Source: Metabacillus litoralis (lineage in GTDB: Bacteria > Bacillota > Bacilli > Bacillales > Bacillaceae). Taken from it: 64,000 nucleotides of DNA. A program made the position numbers and the translations under genes. The notes beneath the pieces are model-generated. The model was given only the letters and a program-made list of their open reading frames with translations. It had not been told where the DNA came from and did not search any database. Below, piece after piece: positions 16,449 through 28,100 of the stretch. Location: contig NZ_VOQF01000008.1 in NCBI RefSeq assembly GCF_007994985.1, positions 1-64,000 on the forward strand, read 5' to 3'. Position 1 is the stretch's first letter; each line of letters begins with the position of its first letter.

Positions 16449-19400
16449 TTACAAGGATTCTAAGTAAACAGATGATCCTTTTCCAGATGGCTCAGCTGGT
16501 TCAACAATTAATTTTCTTTGTAATCTTGCTCTTAATTCTTGAACATGACTGATGATTCCTACAGATAGATTTTGTGCCTGAAGTTTCTCAAGAGCAGTGA
16601 TCACTGTGTCCAACAGTTCTACATCCAATGTTCCAAAACCTTCGTCTAAGAAGAAAAATTGAAGTGGATACTCGCCGCGAAGTTGGATTTGTGTTGATAA
16701 AGACAATGCTAATGCAAGTGATGTTAAAAATGTCTCTCCACCTGACAATGAAGAAACAGGTCTTCTAACTCCTCCGTTTGCATCATCTCTCATAATAAAT
16801 CCACCCTGTGAGTCAACTTCTATCGCATATCTTCCTCTTGTTAACAAGCTTAATCGTTCTGAAGCATCTCTGCTCACTTGCTGCAATTGTTCTTCTGCTA
16901 CATATTCAACAAAACTATTACCTTTAAAGACCGTTGTTAATTTTTCTAATTTTTGCAGCATATCATCTAATTCTTTTTGTGCTGTTTCAATCGCAGTGAA
17001 GCGTTCATGCTTGTCTAACAGCTCTTGTAATGCGTTAGTAGCAGCACCTTTATTTGCAACAGCTTCCTCAACCATTGTTTTAGATTCAGACTTAACTTGC
17101 TGAATTGTATTCCAATCTTCTAATGTGACTTCTTTATTAGAAAGCTTTTCAATTATACGATTTAAGTCTGTGTTAAGCTGCTTCATTTTATCCAGATATG
17201 ATTCAATCTCAGCCTTCATTTGTTGCCTATTAGTTTCTGTTAAAAGAGAGGTTAATGTTTCTTCAATCGTATTAAAAGATGTTTTTGCACAGAATGTTGT
17301 CCACTTTTGTTCAGCTTCTAGAGTCTTACTAGTTGCTCGTTCATATGTTTTTTCATTTGTTGCAAGCTCACTTTGAACATGATGTAGCATATTAGTGATC
17401 TTCTGCATTTCCTGATACAGATTATTTTCACTATCTGTTAAGTTTTTAATCTTTGTATTTATAGACTCAATTAGCGTAGATATTGAGGTGTTAGCATTAT
17501 CTGTTATAAATTCTTTAAGCTTTTCATGTTTTTCGTTTATTAAAAGCTTCCGATTATCAATCGTTGTTTTTAACCCGATTTGTTCTTCTGAAAGCTGCTG
17601 ACCCGATTTTTCTTGAGCTTTAACCATTGCTTGTTGCTCTTCAATAAACGCAAAGCTTTTTTGAATTCGTTCATTTAATTGTTCAAATTCTTCATCTTTC
17701 GTTGTGATTTCCTTTTGGTACTTCTCAAGGTTATCAATAGGAATTGAAGAAAAATGATCTTCATAGTACGTCTTGAATTGTTCATATTTTTGTTTATTAT
17801 GTTTTTGTTTATCAGTCCACTCGTTAACATCAACACTAGCTGTAGAAATAAAATTACTGACTTTTAACTCTTCCTGTTTTAACTCTCTTAACTGCTTAAC
17901 AACTCTTTCAATAGCTACTTTAATTTCAAGAAAGTCTTGAGTCAAAGCTTTAAATTCAGACTTAAATATCTGATAGATCCCAATTATTGTGGAATCATTT
18001 TCATTTGACACAAGCTCTTTAACATGAATTTCCTCTTGCTGTATGTTCTCTACAAAAGTAAAGTCAGATACAAGCTGCTGTGATAAGCTTTCTGCCTTCA
18101 ATTGAATTGTTTGTGTTTCATTACTCATGCTTTGTAGTTGTTCTAGTTGTTGTTTAAGTTGTGAAGCTGTTACTTCATTAGTATTCTGCTCTTGTTCATC
18201 AAAATGAATTGGACTAGGGTGATTGCATGATCCACACACTGGACATGGTGCCCCATCCTCTAGCTGCTTCACAAGCTCAAAAGCAAGTTTTTTACTTTTT
18301 TCAATTTCTTCTTTTTCTACAGCTTCTTCAATTTGTTTTTTTGCAAAAGAAATATATTGCTTATACTGTTTTTCATATTCTGCTACTTGAAAGTAAAGAT
18401 TATTTAGCCTTTTATATTCAATTTTGAGCTGATTTTGGCTTTTTATTAGTTCAGCTTCAATATGCTGTTTTTTATGTTTTTCGTTATCCAATGTTTTTGA
18501 TTTTGAGTGTAAAAATTCTGTTGTTTCATTATATTGTTGTTTACTTTGAAGTACATTTTGCTTCGCTTCAATTGCAGCACGTAATTGTTCACGTTCTTTT
18601 GCTGTTACAAGCTTTGTTTTTTGTTCTTCTTGTAGAAGCTGCTGCTTGCTTACTGCTTTTTCAACGAACTGCTGTGCCTTCTTTAACAAAGATTGACTTT
18701 CTTCACGCTTTTTTTGTAGTTGGTAATGTTTATTTTGAAGCTCCTCTAGCAGCTTCTGATCATTTTGTAAGTCAATTTCCACCTTTTGCAATGAAACAAG
18801 CTTCTCACGCTTCGCTACTAAATTTGGCTCTTGCTCTGCTTTATCTTTCCGTATCTTTTCATAATCTTGGCTTATTTGATCATATTGCTGTTTTATTTCA
18901 CTATATTTCTTCTTTACTACCTCAAGATTAACCTCAGCTTCTTGTTTTTCTTTTCTAAGCTCTTGTAATGCTTCAGCGTAAGGTCGTAATGTTTCTGCTT
19001 CATCTGCCTTTTTTAGCTGCTTTTGCAAATCTTCAATTCTATCTTCTTCTTTTATTAAATTCACTTTTTCCTTTTTAAATTCTACCTTCTGCTGTTGGAG
19101 GTCCCATAACACTTTTTTATCTTCGAATTCCTTTATTACACTCTCAAATTCTTTATTACGTTTTTGTAATAACAATTCTGCAACTTCTAATTGTTTCTTT
19201 GCTTCCTCTACGGCTGTAGAAGATGCATTTCCTAAACCCGTTTTCTCAGCTTCAAGCTCATTACGTGCAATTCTTGTTGCTGTAACTCGCTTCTTTAATT
19301 TTTTCATAAGCTGATCACCGTATTGCTCTAAATGAAATAACCGCTGAAGCATTTGTCTTCTTTCTGCACCTTTTAATGATAGAAACTCAGCAAATTTACC

Positions 19401-19856
19401 TTGTGGAAGCACTACAGCACGTGTAAAATCATCAATTGTCAAACCAAGAAGTCCGTATACCTTTTCATTAACATCAACAGCCTTATCCGCTAATACGACA
19501 TGTTCTTCTCCAGCTTCTATTAACCTACATATCGCAGTTTTCACACGTACATCATCTGTCCTTTTGAACACACGTTCAACAACATATCTTTTTTTAGCTG
19601 AAGCATTTTCAAGTTCAAATGAAAATGAAACGGTAAGCTGGTCTTCTGCATGATTTAAAATGCCATGTGTATTATTCATTGCTCGCTCCACTTTTCCATA
19701 TAAAGCAAGAGTCATAGCATCTAAAATTGATGACTTTCCACTTCCAGTAGGTCCAAAGATCCCAAAAATTCCACCATCACAAAGAGAGTCAAAATCGATT
19801 GTCTGTTTCTCTCTAAAGCTATGCAAACCAGATACAGTTAATTGGATTGGCTTCAT
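16449..19856 (-). CDS. sbcC: Exonuclease subunit SbcC (Rad50-like SMC ATPase)
   Basis: A 1135-residue protein. Walker A GPTGSGKSS lies near residue 36, two long coiled-coil arms span about 190-540 and 560-950, and the zinc hook CPVC is at about 540. The ABC signature SSLSGGETFL is near 1038, with Walker B FFFLDEGFGTLD near 1072. With SbcD it forms the Mre11-Rad50-type complex that opens hairpins and processes blocked DNA ends. ATGA overlap with sbcD gives translational coupling. Confidence 0.95.
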   Translation of the reverse strand: MKPIQLTVSGLHSFREKQTIDFDSLCDGGIFGIFGPTGSGKSSILDAMTLALYGKVERAMNNTHGILNHAEDQLTVSFSFELENASAKKRYVVERVFKRTDDVRVKTAICRLIEAGEEHVVLADKAVDVNEKVYGLLGLTIDDFTRAVVLPQGKFAEFLSLKGAERRQMLQRLFHLEQYGDQLMKKLKKRVTATRIARNELEAEKTGLGNASSTAVEEAKKQLEVAELLLQKRNKEFESVIKEFEDKKVLWDLQQQKVEFKKEKVNLIKEEDRIEDLQKQLKKADEAETLRPYAEALQELRKEKQEAEVNLEVVKKKYSEIKQQYDQISQDYEKIRKDKAEQEPNLVAKREKLVSLQKVEIDLQNDQKLLEELQNKHYQLQKKREESQSLLKKAQQFVEKAVSKQQLLQEEQKTKLVTAKEREQLRAAIEAKQNVLQSKQQYNETTEFLHSKSKTLDNEKHKKQHIEAELIKSQNQLKIEYKRLNNLYFQVAEYEKQYKQYISFAKKQIEEAVEKEEIEKSKKLAFELVKQLEDGAPCPVCGSCNHPSPIHFDEQEQNTNEVTASQLKQQLEQLQSMSNETQTIQLKAESLSQQLVSDFTFVENIQQEEIHVKELVSNENDSTIIGIYQIFKSEFKALTQDFLEIKVAIERVVKQLRELKQEELKVSNFISTASVDVNEWTDKQKHNKQKYEQFKTYYEDHFSSIPIDNLEKYQKEITTKDEEFEQLNERIQKSFAFIEEQQAMVKAQEKSGQQLSEEQIGLKTTIDNRKLLINEKHEKLKEFITDNANTSISTLIESINTKIKNLTDSENNLYQEMQKITNMLHHVQSELATNEKTYERATSKTLEAEQKWTTFCAKTSFNTIEETLTSLLTETNRQQMKAEIESYLDKMKQLNTDLNRIIEKLSNKEVTLEDWNTIQQVKSESKTMVEEAVANKGAATNALQELLDKHERFTAIETAQKELDDMLQKLEKLTTVFKGNSFVEYVAEEQLQQVSRDASERLSLLTRGRYAIEVDSQGGFIMRDDANGGVRRPVSSLSGGETFLTSLALALSLSTQIQLRGEYPLQFFFLDEGFGTLDVELLDTVITALEKLQAQNLSVGIISHVQELRARLQRKLIVEPAEPSGKGSSVYLESL

Positions 19857-21034
19857 ACGTCATCACCTTCCTCTGAATCTTCATCCTGTTGAATAAGCTC
19901 CAAAAATAATTTCACTAACTCATCTTCAGGCTTTGCTCCACCTGTTTGCTTTTCATAAAATTGCGAGAATAATTGATCAATAGGTAAATTTGCTTGTCGT
20001 GTAGCAGCTACCTCTAACTCTTTTTGAAAAACAGGACGAATGTGAATAAACCCTGAATGCCATTTACGTAAGCGATGAATTTCCTCAATTGACAGTGTTG
20101 ATGTTAAATGAATTTCTAAGTCAATCCATGCAGAAGCATCTCTTCCTTCATCAAGCCAGCTATGAACTTGACTTATCCCTTCTGTTGCCTTCCATTTCAC
20201 AAGTGGTCTTCCAGATGATAACGATATTTCTTTCATTTCAACAGGCTTATTTGGCTCAGCGTCAATAATTGTCACTGACTTTGCATAACCTATCTCTGAG
20301 AAACTATAGGCAAGAGGTGATCCAGAATATCGTGTTAGGGTTTTCGCTCGGTTAATATTTTGTGGTCGATGTAAATGACCTAATGCTACATATTGTGCAG
20401 CTTCTGGCATACTTGTTGCTGCAACTGTATATGCACCACCTACTTCAATAGGTCTTTCTGAATCTGTTGAGCTGCCTCCTGCCACATGAATATGACTCAT
20501 TGCAATATTTACAGTGTCAGACCTGAATTGCTTACTCATCATCGCAAAAAGCTCTCGAATTTTTTCATCATATTTGTTTCTTAATAAGATCTCATCATGT
20601 TCTTCTGATAAAACTTGTTCAAGCCTCGCTTCTGAAGGATAAGCAAGTGCGGCTACCTTCATTTGTTGTCCAAGTCTTGGGATATCCACTTTTATCGTAT
20701 CAATTATTGGGTAACCAATTAAATGGATAGAATGATTGCCAGCTAAAGGCGATGCTGCGGAAAGACGATCTGGATTATCATGGTTTCCAGCAATCACAAT
20801 AATAGGGCGTTTTCCATGATCAGATAACCGTGAAAGACCTTCATAAAATAATTGTTCAGCGGCAGCAGGTGGATTCACCGTATCAAACGCATCTCCAGCC
20901 ATTAAGATTGCATCAACTTTTTCTTCTTCTACTATTTTAACAAGTTCATCTATAAATTGAGCTTGTTCGGCTAAACGACTACGTCCCTCTAGAGATCTAC
21001 CGAGGTGCCAATCAGCTGTATGCAATATTCGCAT
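19853..21034 (-). CDS. sbcD: Exonuclease subunit SbcD (Mre11-like nuclease)
   Basis: A 393-residue metallophosphoesterase-type nuclease. Metal-binding motifs in order are HTADWHLG (residues 5-12), AGDAFD, AGNHDNPD, SHIHVAG and LGHLHRPQ. The C-terminus is acidic (EEGDDV). Nuclease partner of SbcC. GAAAGGAAG lies upstream of ATG. It is encoded downstream of addAB with a separate terminator between. Confidence 0.95.
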   Translation of the reverse strand: MRILHTADWHLGRSLEGRSRLAEQAQFIDELVKIVEEEKVDAILMAGDAFDTVNPPAAAEQLFYEGLSRLSDHGKRPIIVIAGNHDNPDRLSAASPLAGNHSIHLIGYPIIDTIKVDIPRLGQQMKVAALAYPSEARLEQVLSEEHDEILLRNKYDEKIRELFAMMSKQFRSDTVNIAMSHIHVAGGSSTDSERPIEVGGAYTVAATSMPEAAQYVALGHLHRPQNINRAKTLTRYSGSPLAYSFSEIGYAKSVTIIDAEPNKPVEMKEISLSSGRPLVKWKATEGISQVHSWLDEGRDASAWIDLEIHLTSTLSIEEIHRLRKWHSGFIHIRPVFQKELEVAATRQANLPIDQLFSQFYEKQTGGAKPEDELVKLFLELIQQDEDSEEGDDV

Positions 21035-21145
21035 GTTATCGACTTCCTTTCAAACTGAATCTTTGTTTTGTACACATTATATTTTAATAAGCGTTCTTAA
21101 ACTTAGTAGTTGCTTTTGCGTTACTGGCATGGAACCTTTAATAAA

Positions 21146-21315
21146 GGTTGTTTTCGTAAACTTTGTTGTCTTTATAATTATGATAGAAACACCTCTGTAT
21201 CAAGTCTAGTGGCATCTTTTCTTCTGAAAATTGCACCTTTTATGAGATAACACACTGATCACTGATTACAACAGATAATGACGTCTATTAGCAACAATCT
21301 TTCAGAAAAGAGTCT
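21146..21315. repeat. Inverted-repeat element, family 2 (copy 1)
   Basis: A ~170-bp segment that, as reverse complement, matches 57881-58043 over almost its whole length. Shared blocks include CTCTTTTCTGAAAGATTGTT, TAATAGACGTCATTATCT, AGTGTGTTATC, AGAAGAAAAGATGCC and CAACAAAGTTTACGAAAACA. Its ends are inverted copies of each other with the pattern GG(C/T)TnTTTTCnnAAAnnTTGTT. Non-coding and MITE-like. It fills most of the 348-base gap between addA and sbcD. Confidence 0.85.
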
Positions 21316-21324
21316 TAATAAAAT

Positions 21325-21370
21325 AAGGGAAGCTCACAAACATAGTGTCTATGTCTTGCTCACTTCCCTT
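21325..21370 (-). terminator. Hairpin terminator after addA
   Basis: Outer stem AAGGGAAG/CTTCCCTT with an inner ACATAG/CTATGT helix, 13 bases from the addA stop. On the minus strand the A-rich flank (TTATTTTATTAAG) gives a T-rich tail. Confidence 0.6.
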
Positions 21371-21382
21371 GAATCTTTCTTT

Positions 21383-24300
21383 CTACATTTCCACTAAATG
21401 ACCACCATCAAAGAAAAATAAGTATTTCTCATGCAGTGGTTTTTGAATAATATCCTCTATCGCTTTACTATATAAATCAATTTGAACTCTATAGCGATTT
21501 TTTAAAGTGTTTTCTGCTTCTGCAAAGTTAGCAAATTTGCCTTTAATAGTATCTGTTTTATAATCTAGCAACACAATACCTAAGTCATCTTCAAATAGAA
21601 GGTCAATAACACCTTGTACTAATATTGGCTCATCATTGAATTTATCATTACTTTGTTCATCATAAGCATAACTAAATGGTACTTCACGATACACATTTTC
21701 AGCTTTTAACAATCTTTCTCCAAGAGGGGTAGCAAAAAAGTTAATAATTTGCTCAATATTTATTACGTCTGCCAGTTCTGCTGATAAAATTTCTTTTTTA
21801 ACAAGCTCGTCTATTAAGCTTTTTACACTAGTTTCTGTTAGAGAATTTTCTAAATCAATATGCTGCATAACCGTATGCATGGCCGTTCCACGCTCAGCAG
21901 CAGTAACAGACTTACTTTGCATAAAGCTCGGACGATTATATAAGAAGGATTGTGATAATTGTTGTTTTATCAGCTGTTGATCACTGTATTCATCTTGAAT
22001 CTCCCGCTGACGTTTAAGCTCTGTCACCGATTGTTTTGAACGTTTTTTTGTTTCATCCATAAATGGATACATCCATGAAAGATGCTCAAGAACAGATTGC
22101 TTTTGTTCACTTTCAATTGAAACAGCTTCACCAGAACTAATAGATGCAAGAAGGTCAGCATTTAATTCCTGTTCTTCCTTAAATGGCTCTACAAGTTCTT
22201 CACCTTTTACTTTTTCGATGATCCACCTTGATGGATGCTGGGCAATTTCTTCTTGGTGAGAAATCTGACCTTCTGTTAAAATTGTGCAATCTTGATGACG
22301 AATTAATGCTGGTCCAACCCAATCTAAATAGCTTTTCGCCTTAGCACGTTCAAAGTCTGGTAAAAGCCAGTCAGTATGTGTAAGGTGATTTTTCCAATCT
22401 GTTATCGTTTTTTCCGCATCCTTTAATGTTCCGATAAGATATAGCTTTTCTTTTGCACGTGTTAGGGCTACATATAACACACGCATTTCTTCAGCAAGAA
22501 GCTCCATTCTCATTTTTTTCTTTAAAGCAATATATGGTAATGTTGGATAGCTTACTCGTAAGTTAGGATTAATAAGCTTTGTACCAAATCCTAATTCCTT
22601 ATCAAGTAAGTATTTTTTATTAAGATCCATCATATTAAATTGTTTAGAAAGTCCTGCTACAAAAACAACTGGAAATTCTAATCCTTTACTACTATGAATT
22701 GTCATTAATCTGACAACATCCTCTTGCTCTCCCAATGCACGTGCTGCACCTAAATCATCTCCACGATCCTGCATTCGTTCAATAAAGCGTAGAAAACGGA
22801 ATAATCCTCTAAAAGATGTTGCTTCATATTGACGTGCTCTGTCATATAGTGCTCTAAGATTGGCTTGTCTTTGCTTGCCACCTGGCATACCTCCAACAAA
22901 GTCAAAAAACTTTGTATCTCGATAAAGCTGCCAAATTAAATCTGAAACAGATCCCTGTCTTGCAAGATCACGCCATTGTTGTAAAACGATCACAAATGGT
23001 TCAAGTTTTTTGTATAACTCTTGATGATTTTCATTAGTAGACATAAATGCTTTTACTGCATCGTAAAATGTTCCTTTACGATCAAACGTACGAATTAAAG
23101 CAAGTTCATTTTCATTTAATCCAACTATCGGTGATCGAAGTACAGCCGCTAATGGTATATCCTGAAACGGATTATCGATAATCCTGAGCAACGACATCAT
23201 AATCGCTACCTCTGTTGCTTCAAAATATCCATTTGATAAATTGGCATAAACAGGTATTCCTGCCTGTTTAAATTCCTCCATAATTTGTGGAGCCCAAGGC
23301 ATAGAGCGTAGGAGGATAACAACATCACGATACGTAATTGACCGAGTATCATCAATACCTCTGTCATATATTTGAAACTGCTGATCGATTAATGCTTTTA
23401 TCTTTTTCGCCATTAATCTAGCTTCTAATTGAACAGTTTCTAGCTCCTGCTCATCAAAAACACCTTCTGGCTCTGCTTCACCATAATCAGATTCTTGATC
23501 CTTCCCTCCGCGTTCAACTAATAAAAGCTCAGTTTTCATTAGTTCACTGTTCGGATAAGTTGCACCAAGCTTTAATTCTGCATCATGATCATACTCAATT
23601 TCTCCAACCTTTTCCCCCATAATTTGCTTAAACAAATAGTTTGTTCCGTCTAATACCTCTGAACGACTTCTGAAGTTTTTGGATAAATCAATTCGCATTC
23701 CAGTTTGATCTGCTGTTTGGTTAAATCGTTTATATTTACTTAGGAAAAGAAATGGCTCTGCTAATCTGAAACGATAAATCGATTGCTTTACATCACCAAC
23801 CATAAACAAATTACCAGCTGCTTCATTGTCCTTTGTGACAAGTTTTAAAATCGATTCCTGAACAAGGTTCGTATCCTGATATTCATCAACAAGTACTTCA
23901 ACAAACTGTTGTTTATAATAAGAAGCTGCTTCACTAGGTTCTTGATTTTCTGTACTAAGGATTTGTAAACAATAATGTTCTAAATCAGCAAAATCAACAA
24001 TTCCCTTTTCCTTTTTCATTTCTTCATATCGTTTCGCAAATTGCTTTACTAAATCAACAAGCTTTGAAACAACTGGATTTAAATGGGTAAAATCCTGCAA
24101 ATAATTGTCCAAGGAACGGGAAAATAACTCATCCCTAAGCTGCTCAACTTGTTTCTTAGCTGTATTACGTAATGCTGTAACTTGATCAGTTAAAGCTTTA
24201 TCATACTGGTCACCTTTAACAATCTTCGCTCTAGTTAGTTTAAATTTTTTAAGTTGCTCTCCTAAGAGATCCCATGAATGCTTACTTGCAATAATTTCTG

Positions 24301-25102
24301 ACATTTGTTTTAAATCATCATCCAAATTTTCAGCTCTTGGGGCAGGACCCGCTGGAAGCTTTGTAAGCTCCATAGCCTGTAAAAGCTGATCTCTAGCACC
24401 CAACAGCTGCATCTCAATATCTTGAAGAAGAAAGGAAACAAAGGGTAGGGAGTCGATATCTTTTCCTTCATGATTTAAATACATCGATACTAACTCATCA
24501 AGCCAAACTGTTGGTGTTGGGTGTGATCTTGAAAAGAAATACAACTCACGAATTAACGTTTGAAGCTCCAAATCACTTCGATCAGATGTATAGCGATCAA
24601 CTAAATCAAAAAACTCTTCATTATTTTCGAGACTATATTCCTCTTCAAACATGTCATCTAATACTTCATCAATTAATAACTGCCCTTCAGTTTGATCAGC
24701 AATTCTAAAGCTAGGGTCAATATTGATTAAATAATAATATTTTCTTACAACCTGAAGACAAAATGAATGTAAAGTTGAAATTGATGCTTTGTTGAGTAAT
24801 GTAAGCTGTCTACGCAAATGCAGGGAAGAAGGATTTTCCTTTAACGCCTTTTCAAGCGCCTCTCCAACACGACTTCTCATCTCTGCAGCTGAAGCATTTG
24901 TAAATGTCACAACAAGTAATGAATCAACATCAACTGGATTTTCCCGCGAAAGAATTTTTCTAATGATTCGCTCAACAAGTACAGCCGTTTTTCCTGAACC
25001 AGCAGCAGCCGCTACTAAAATGTCTTGTCCACTTGCAACAATTGCTTTCCACTGATCATCAGTCCACTGACTATTCTCTGGCTTAGCGATTATTTCACTC
25101 AT
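21383..25102 (-). CDS. addA: ATP-dependent helicase/nuclease subunit A
   Basis: A 1239-residue UvrD-type superfamily 1 helicase with a C-terminal RecB-type nuclease domain. Walker A is AAAGSGKTAVL (about 33-43). Helicase motif II DEYQDTN and motif VI VALTRAKEKLYL are present, and the nuclease motif ends in LLDYKTD near residue 1180. With AddB it forms the RecBCD-equivalent that resects double-strand breaks and responds to Chi. The start overlaps the addB stop by 8 bases. Confidence 0.95.
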   Translation of the reverse strand: MSEIIAKPENSQWTDDQWKAIVASGQDILVAAAAGSGKTAVLVERIIRKILSRENPVDVDSLLVVTFTNASAAEMRSRVGEALEKALKENPSSLHLRRQLTLLNKASISTLHSFCLQVVRKYYYLINIDPSFRIADQTEGQLLIDEVLDDMFEEEYSLENNEEFFDLVDRYTSDRSDLELQTLIRELYFFSRSHPTPTVWLDELVSMYLNHEGKDIDSLPFVSFLLQDIEMQLLGARDQLLQAMELTKLPAGPAPRAENLDDDLKQMSEIIASKHSWDLLGEQLKKFKLTRAKIVKGDQYDKALTDQVTALRNTAKKQVEQLRDELFSRSLDNYLQDFTHLNPVVSKLVDLVKQFAKRYEEMKKEKGIVDFADLEHYCLQILSTENQEPSEAASYYKQQFVEVLVDEYQDTNLVQESILKLVTKDNEAAGNLFMVGDVKQSIYRFRLAEPFLFLSKYKRFNQTADQTGMRIDLSKNFRSRSEVLDGTNYLFKQIMGEKVGEIEYDHDAELKLGATYPNSELMKTELLLVERGGKDQESDYGEAEPEGVFDEQELETVQLEARLMAKKIKALIDQQFQIYDRGIDDTRSITYRDVVILLRSMPWAPQIMEEFKQAGIPVYANLSNGYFEATEVAIMMSLLRIIDNPFQDIPLAAVLRSPIVGLNENELALIRTFDRKGTFYDAVKAFMSTNENHQELYKKLEPFVIVLQQWRDLARQGSVSDLIWQLYRDTKFFDFVGGMPGGKQRQANLRALYDRARQYEATSFRGLFRFLRFIERMQDRGDDLGAARALGEQEDVVRLMTIHSSKGLEFPVVFVAGLSKQFNMMDLNKKYLLDKELGFGTKLINPNLRVSYPTLPYIALKKKMRMELLAEEMRVLYVALTRAKEKLYLIGTLKDAEKTITDWKNHLTHTDWLLPDFERAKAKSYLDWVGPALIRHQDCTILTEGQISHQEEIAQHPSRWIIEKVKGEELVEPFKEEQELNADLLASISSGEAVSIESEQKQSVLEHLSWMYPFMDETKKRSKQSVTELKRQREIQDEYSDQQLIKQQLSQSFLYNRPSFMQSKSVTAAERGTAMHTVMQHIDLENSLTETSVKSLIDELVKKEILSAELADVINIEQIINFFATPLGERLLKAENVYREVPFSYAYDEQSNDKFNDEPILVQGVIDLLFEDDLGIVLLDYKTDTIKGKFANFAEAENTLKNRYRVQIDLYSKAIEDIIQKPLHEKYLFFFDGGHLVEM

Positions 25103-28100
25103 ATCCTTTTCCCTCCTCTCTCATTCGTTTTAACACAGCATCATTTTTTTCGCTTTTTAACACACGATAATTATTTTCTTCTAAAGAATCATCAAATTGA
25201 CAAACTGATTTATATGCACAATATGTGCAAGGCATTTTATCTTTAAGCTTATAAGGACTAATATCGATAACACCATCAGTAATATTTGTCCCGATTTGCT
25301 CAAAGGTAGTACGAACATGATTTCTTAACAGCTGAAATTCTTCTTCACTTGCAATTGATGATGTAGAACGGAAGCCACCTTCTTTTTTCAATCCGGCTGC
25401 AATAATATTTGAGGAGCTACCTTCTGTTAAGGAATTGTCCATTAAACGAACGGCTTCTTCATCTCCAAGTAATAAGCCCTTCATTTTAAATTTCTTAAAA
25501 ATCTCATCATCTAATTTATCTTCTGGCAACATAGTTGATGCTTGAATCATTGGGTCATGTACATGGAAATATAAAACACCAGCTGGAGTTGCTTGTACAC
25601 CTAACCACTTAGTAGAATTTGAGATAATAACATCTAGATAAGTGAGCATTTGTAAAGCTAAACCATAATAAACCTCTGATAACTGCACATTTTTCTCACT
25701 AGATTTATAGTCGACAATTCTGAGCAACACACCATTTTTCCCGGTAGCTTTATCAACTCGATCAATTCGACCTGCAACCTCCATCGTACAGCCATTAGGC
25801 AATGTAAAACGAATGGGTGGCAGCTCCCCACCTTTACCAAATCCAAGCTCCAAACCAATTGGTGCAAATCCACTTGCCTTCGCATGCTCACTTAAAATGG
25901 AAGAAGCACGTGTAAGGATTTTCTGTAGCTTTCGCTTTATATAATGATAGCGGTTCGAGCTTAGTAAGATCTCTTTTTGTAACCGTGGTGCTAGCTTTTC
26001 AACAGCATCATTTGATAATCGTTCACACTGATCTTTCGTTAGCTCCTGCCAATCCATGTTCAACTGCTGTAGTCGATCTGAAATTAACTTAAGTGCTGAA
26101 TGAAACATTTGTCCAATATCAGGTGCTTCAAGCTTAAAGAATTGTCGTTCTTTTAATTTCAATCCATGTGAAGCAAAATGTGAAAATGGACAGCTATTAA
26201 ATTGCTCCATTCGAGACACACTTCCCTGAATATGATCACTATATAACTCTCGACTCACTGCTGTATCAAGCTTTTTCGGTTTATTTTCATAAGTTAAGCT
26301 GCTTAAGACTCTTTGAGTAATGTTTTTCTCAGTTGCTATGAAATGATTATAGGCATCCCACCATATCGGCTGAATTGGGTAGCCTCTTTTCCAAGCCTGG
26401 AGCTGTGATGTAATATAAGCTAATGTAACATTTTGATTAACCATAAAGCTTAGCTGTTCTTCTAGAGCTAACTGTTCTGGTTCGTTCATTAAACGTCGCT
26501 TACTAACAAGCGGAAACATCTCCTCAATTCTCTTCAAAATAACAGAAGGAAGCAATGCTTTTCCCTCTTCATCAGCCATTGGATATGATAAATACAACTT
26601 ATCTGATGGACTTGACAACGACATATAGATAATAAAGTTCTCATCCAGTAGCTGCTGTCTAGCTGTTGCCGCTAAATCAATTCCGTGATAATGCAGAGCC
26701 TCTCTTTCATCCTCTGTTAGTATTCCTTCTTCTTTAGGTCTTGCTGGGATAATCCCATCATTTACTCCTACGATAAAAGAACATTTCACATTAAAAAATC
26801 TCGACTTTTCAAGGTCTGCAATTAAAACCTGATCAATAGCTGGGGGTACAAGAGAAAATTTCATCGATTCTAATCCTGTTTCAAGCATCTCTGAAAATAG
26901 CTTTAAGGAAATATCTTCAGCTGATAGCATTTCTACAAATTCATCTAATAAGTTGATTACAGCCTGCCAAACTTGAGCATGCTCTCTTGCTTCTAATAGC
27001 TGTCCTTTTTCTTCTGCTTCAATACGTAGCTTTTCTATTTTCTCAGGAATGTGCAGTTCGTCTAAATACATATACAAAGCTTCAGCAAGTGCTCTTCCTG
27101 TTTTACTTCGCTTAAATCTTTTCTGCAGATTTAAAATCGGTTCTGTGACAATAGCACGAAGGGAATTTAGCTTTTCCTCTATTTGCTTTTCCTCGTCTGT
27201 TACAACAAATTCATCATCTAATGAATAAAAGCGGCGATATTTCCAGCGCTGATCCTTTGTCCATCGTGATCCTTGAATACCATATGAAAGGACATAGTTT
27301 TCTAATAAGTCCATATCCTCGCGCATTACACGTTTATCCATATCAACAGGAAATAGCATTTCTGTTTTTATTCCTCTAAAAACAGCTTCATATCTCCAGT
27401 AACCATTAATCATCTCTAATGTTGAACGAATTAATTCCACTAAAGGATGGTTTAACATCGAACGTTTTTGATCGATAAAAAACGGAATTTCATAATCTCT
27501 AAAAACTTGCTGTATCACATCACGATATTCATTAGCATTTCTAATAAGCAAAGCCATATCACGATAACGATACTGTGAATTTCTGACAAGATCCTGAATT
27601 TCTCTTGCAATTCCTTCTATTTCAGAGCGTCGATTCGATGCTTGAAACAATGTTATATTTGTTTTTTTATCATACACACTAGTTGGTCGTGCATCATAAT
27701 TTGCTTCCAAGTGACTTAAAGAGGGACTTCTGGCAAATCGATGCTGTTCATTGAGCAGGATTGGCTGCTCCAATTCTTTGCCCATCTCACCGGCAAGCTG
27801 AAGAATTTTATGATACGTTCTTCCTGTCATTTGATAAAGATGTAGTTCATGAGGAAGATGTTCTTCATATGCCTTATCAGCAGTAAGAGCAATTTTCACA
27901 TTTTTAGTATGTTTCATTAATGATGCTATCACTTCATACTCCTGTGGTGTGAAGCTATGAAATCCATCAATATAAATATCTGCTGATTGTAAAAAACTCG
28001 ATTCTTCTACCTTTTCAGCTAATAATTTTAAATAATCCTCTGAATCTACATATTTATGACTTAAGTGAATTTCAAGCTGTTTATAAAGAATCGCCATATC

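Noticed and set aside
18491-18931. 146-codon plus-strand open frame
   Set aside because: Antisense shadow of the sbcC coiled-coil region; Leu/His/Phe-rich composition and no ribosome binding site.
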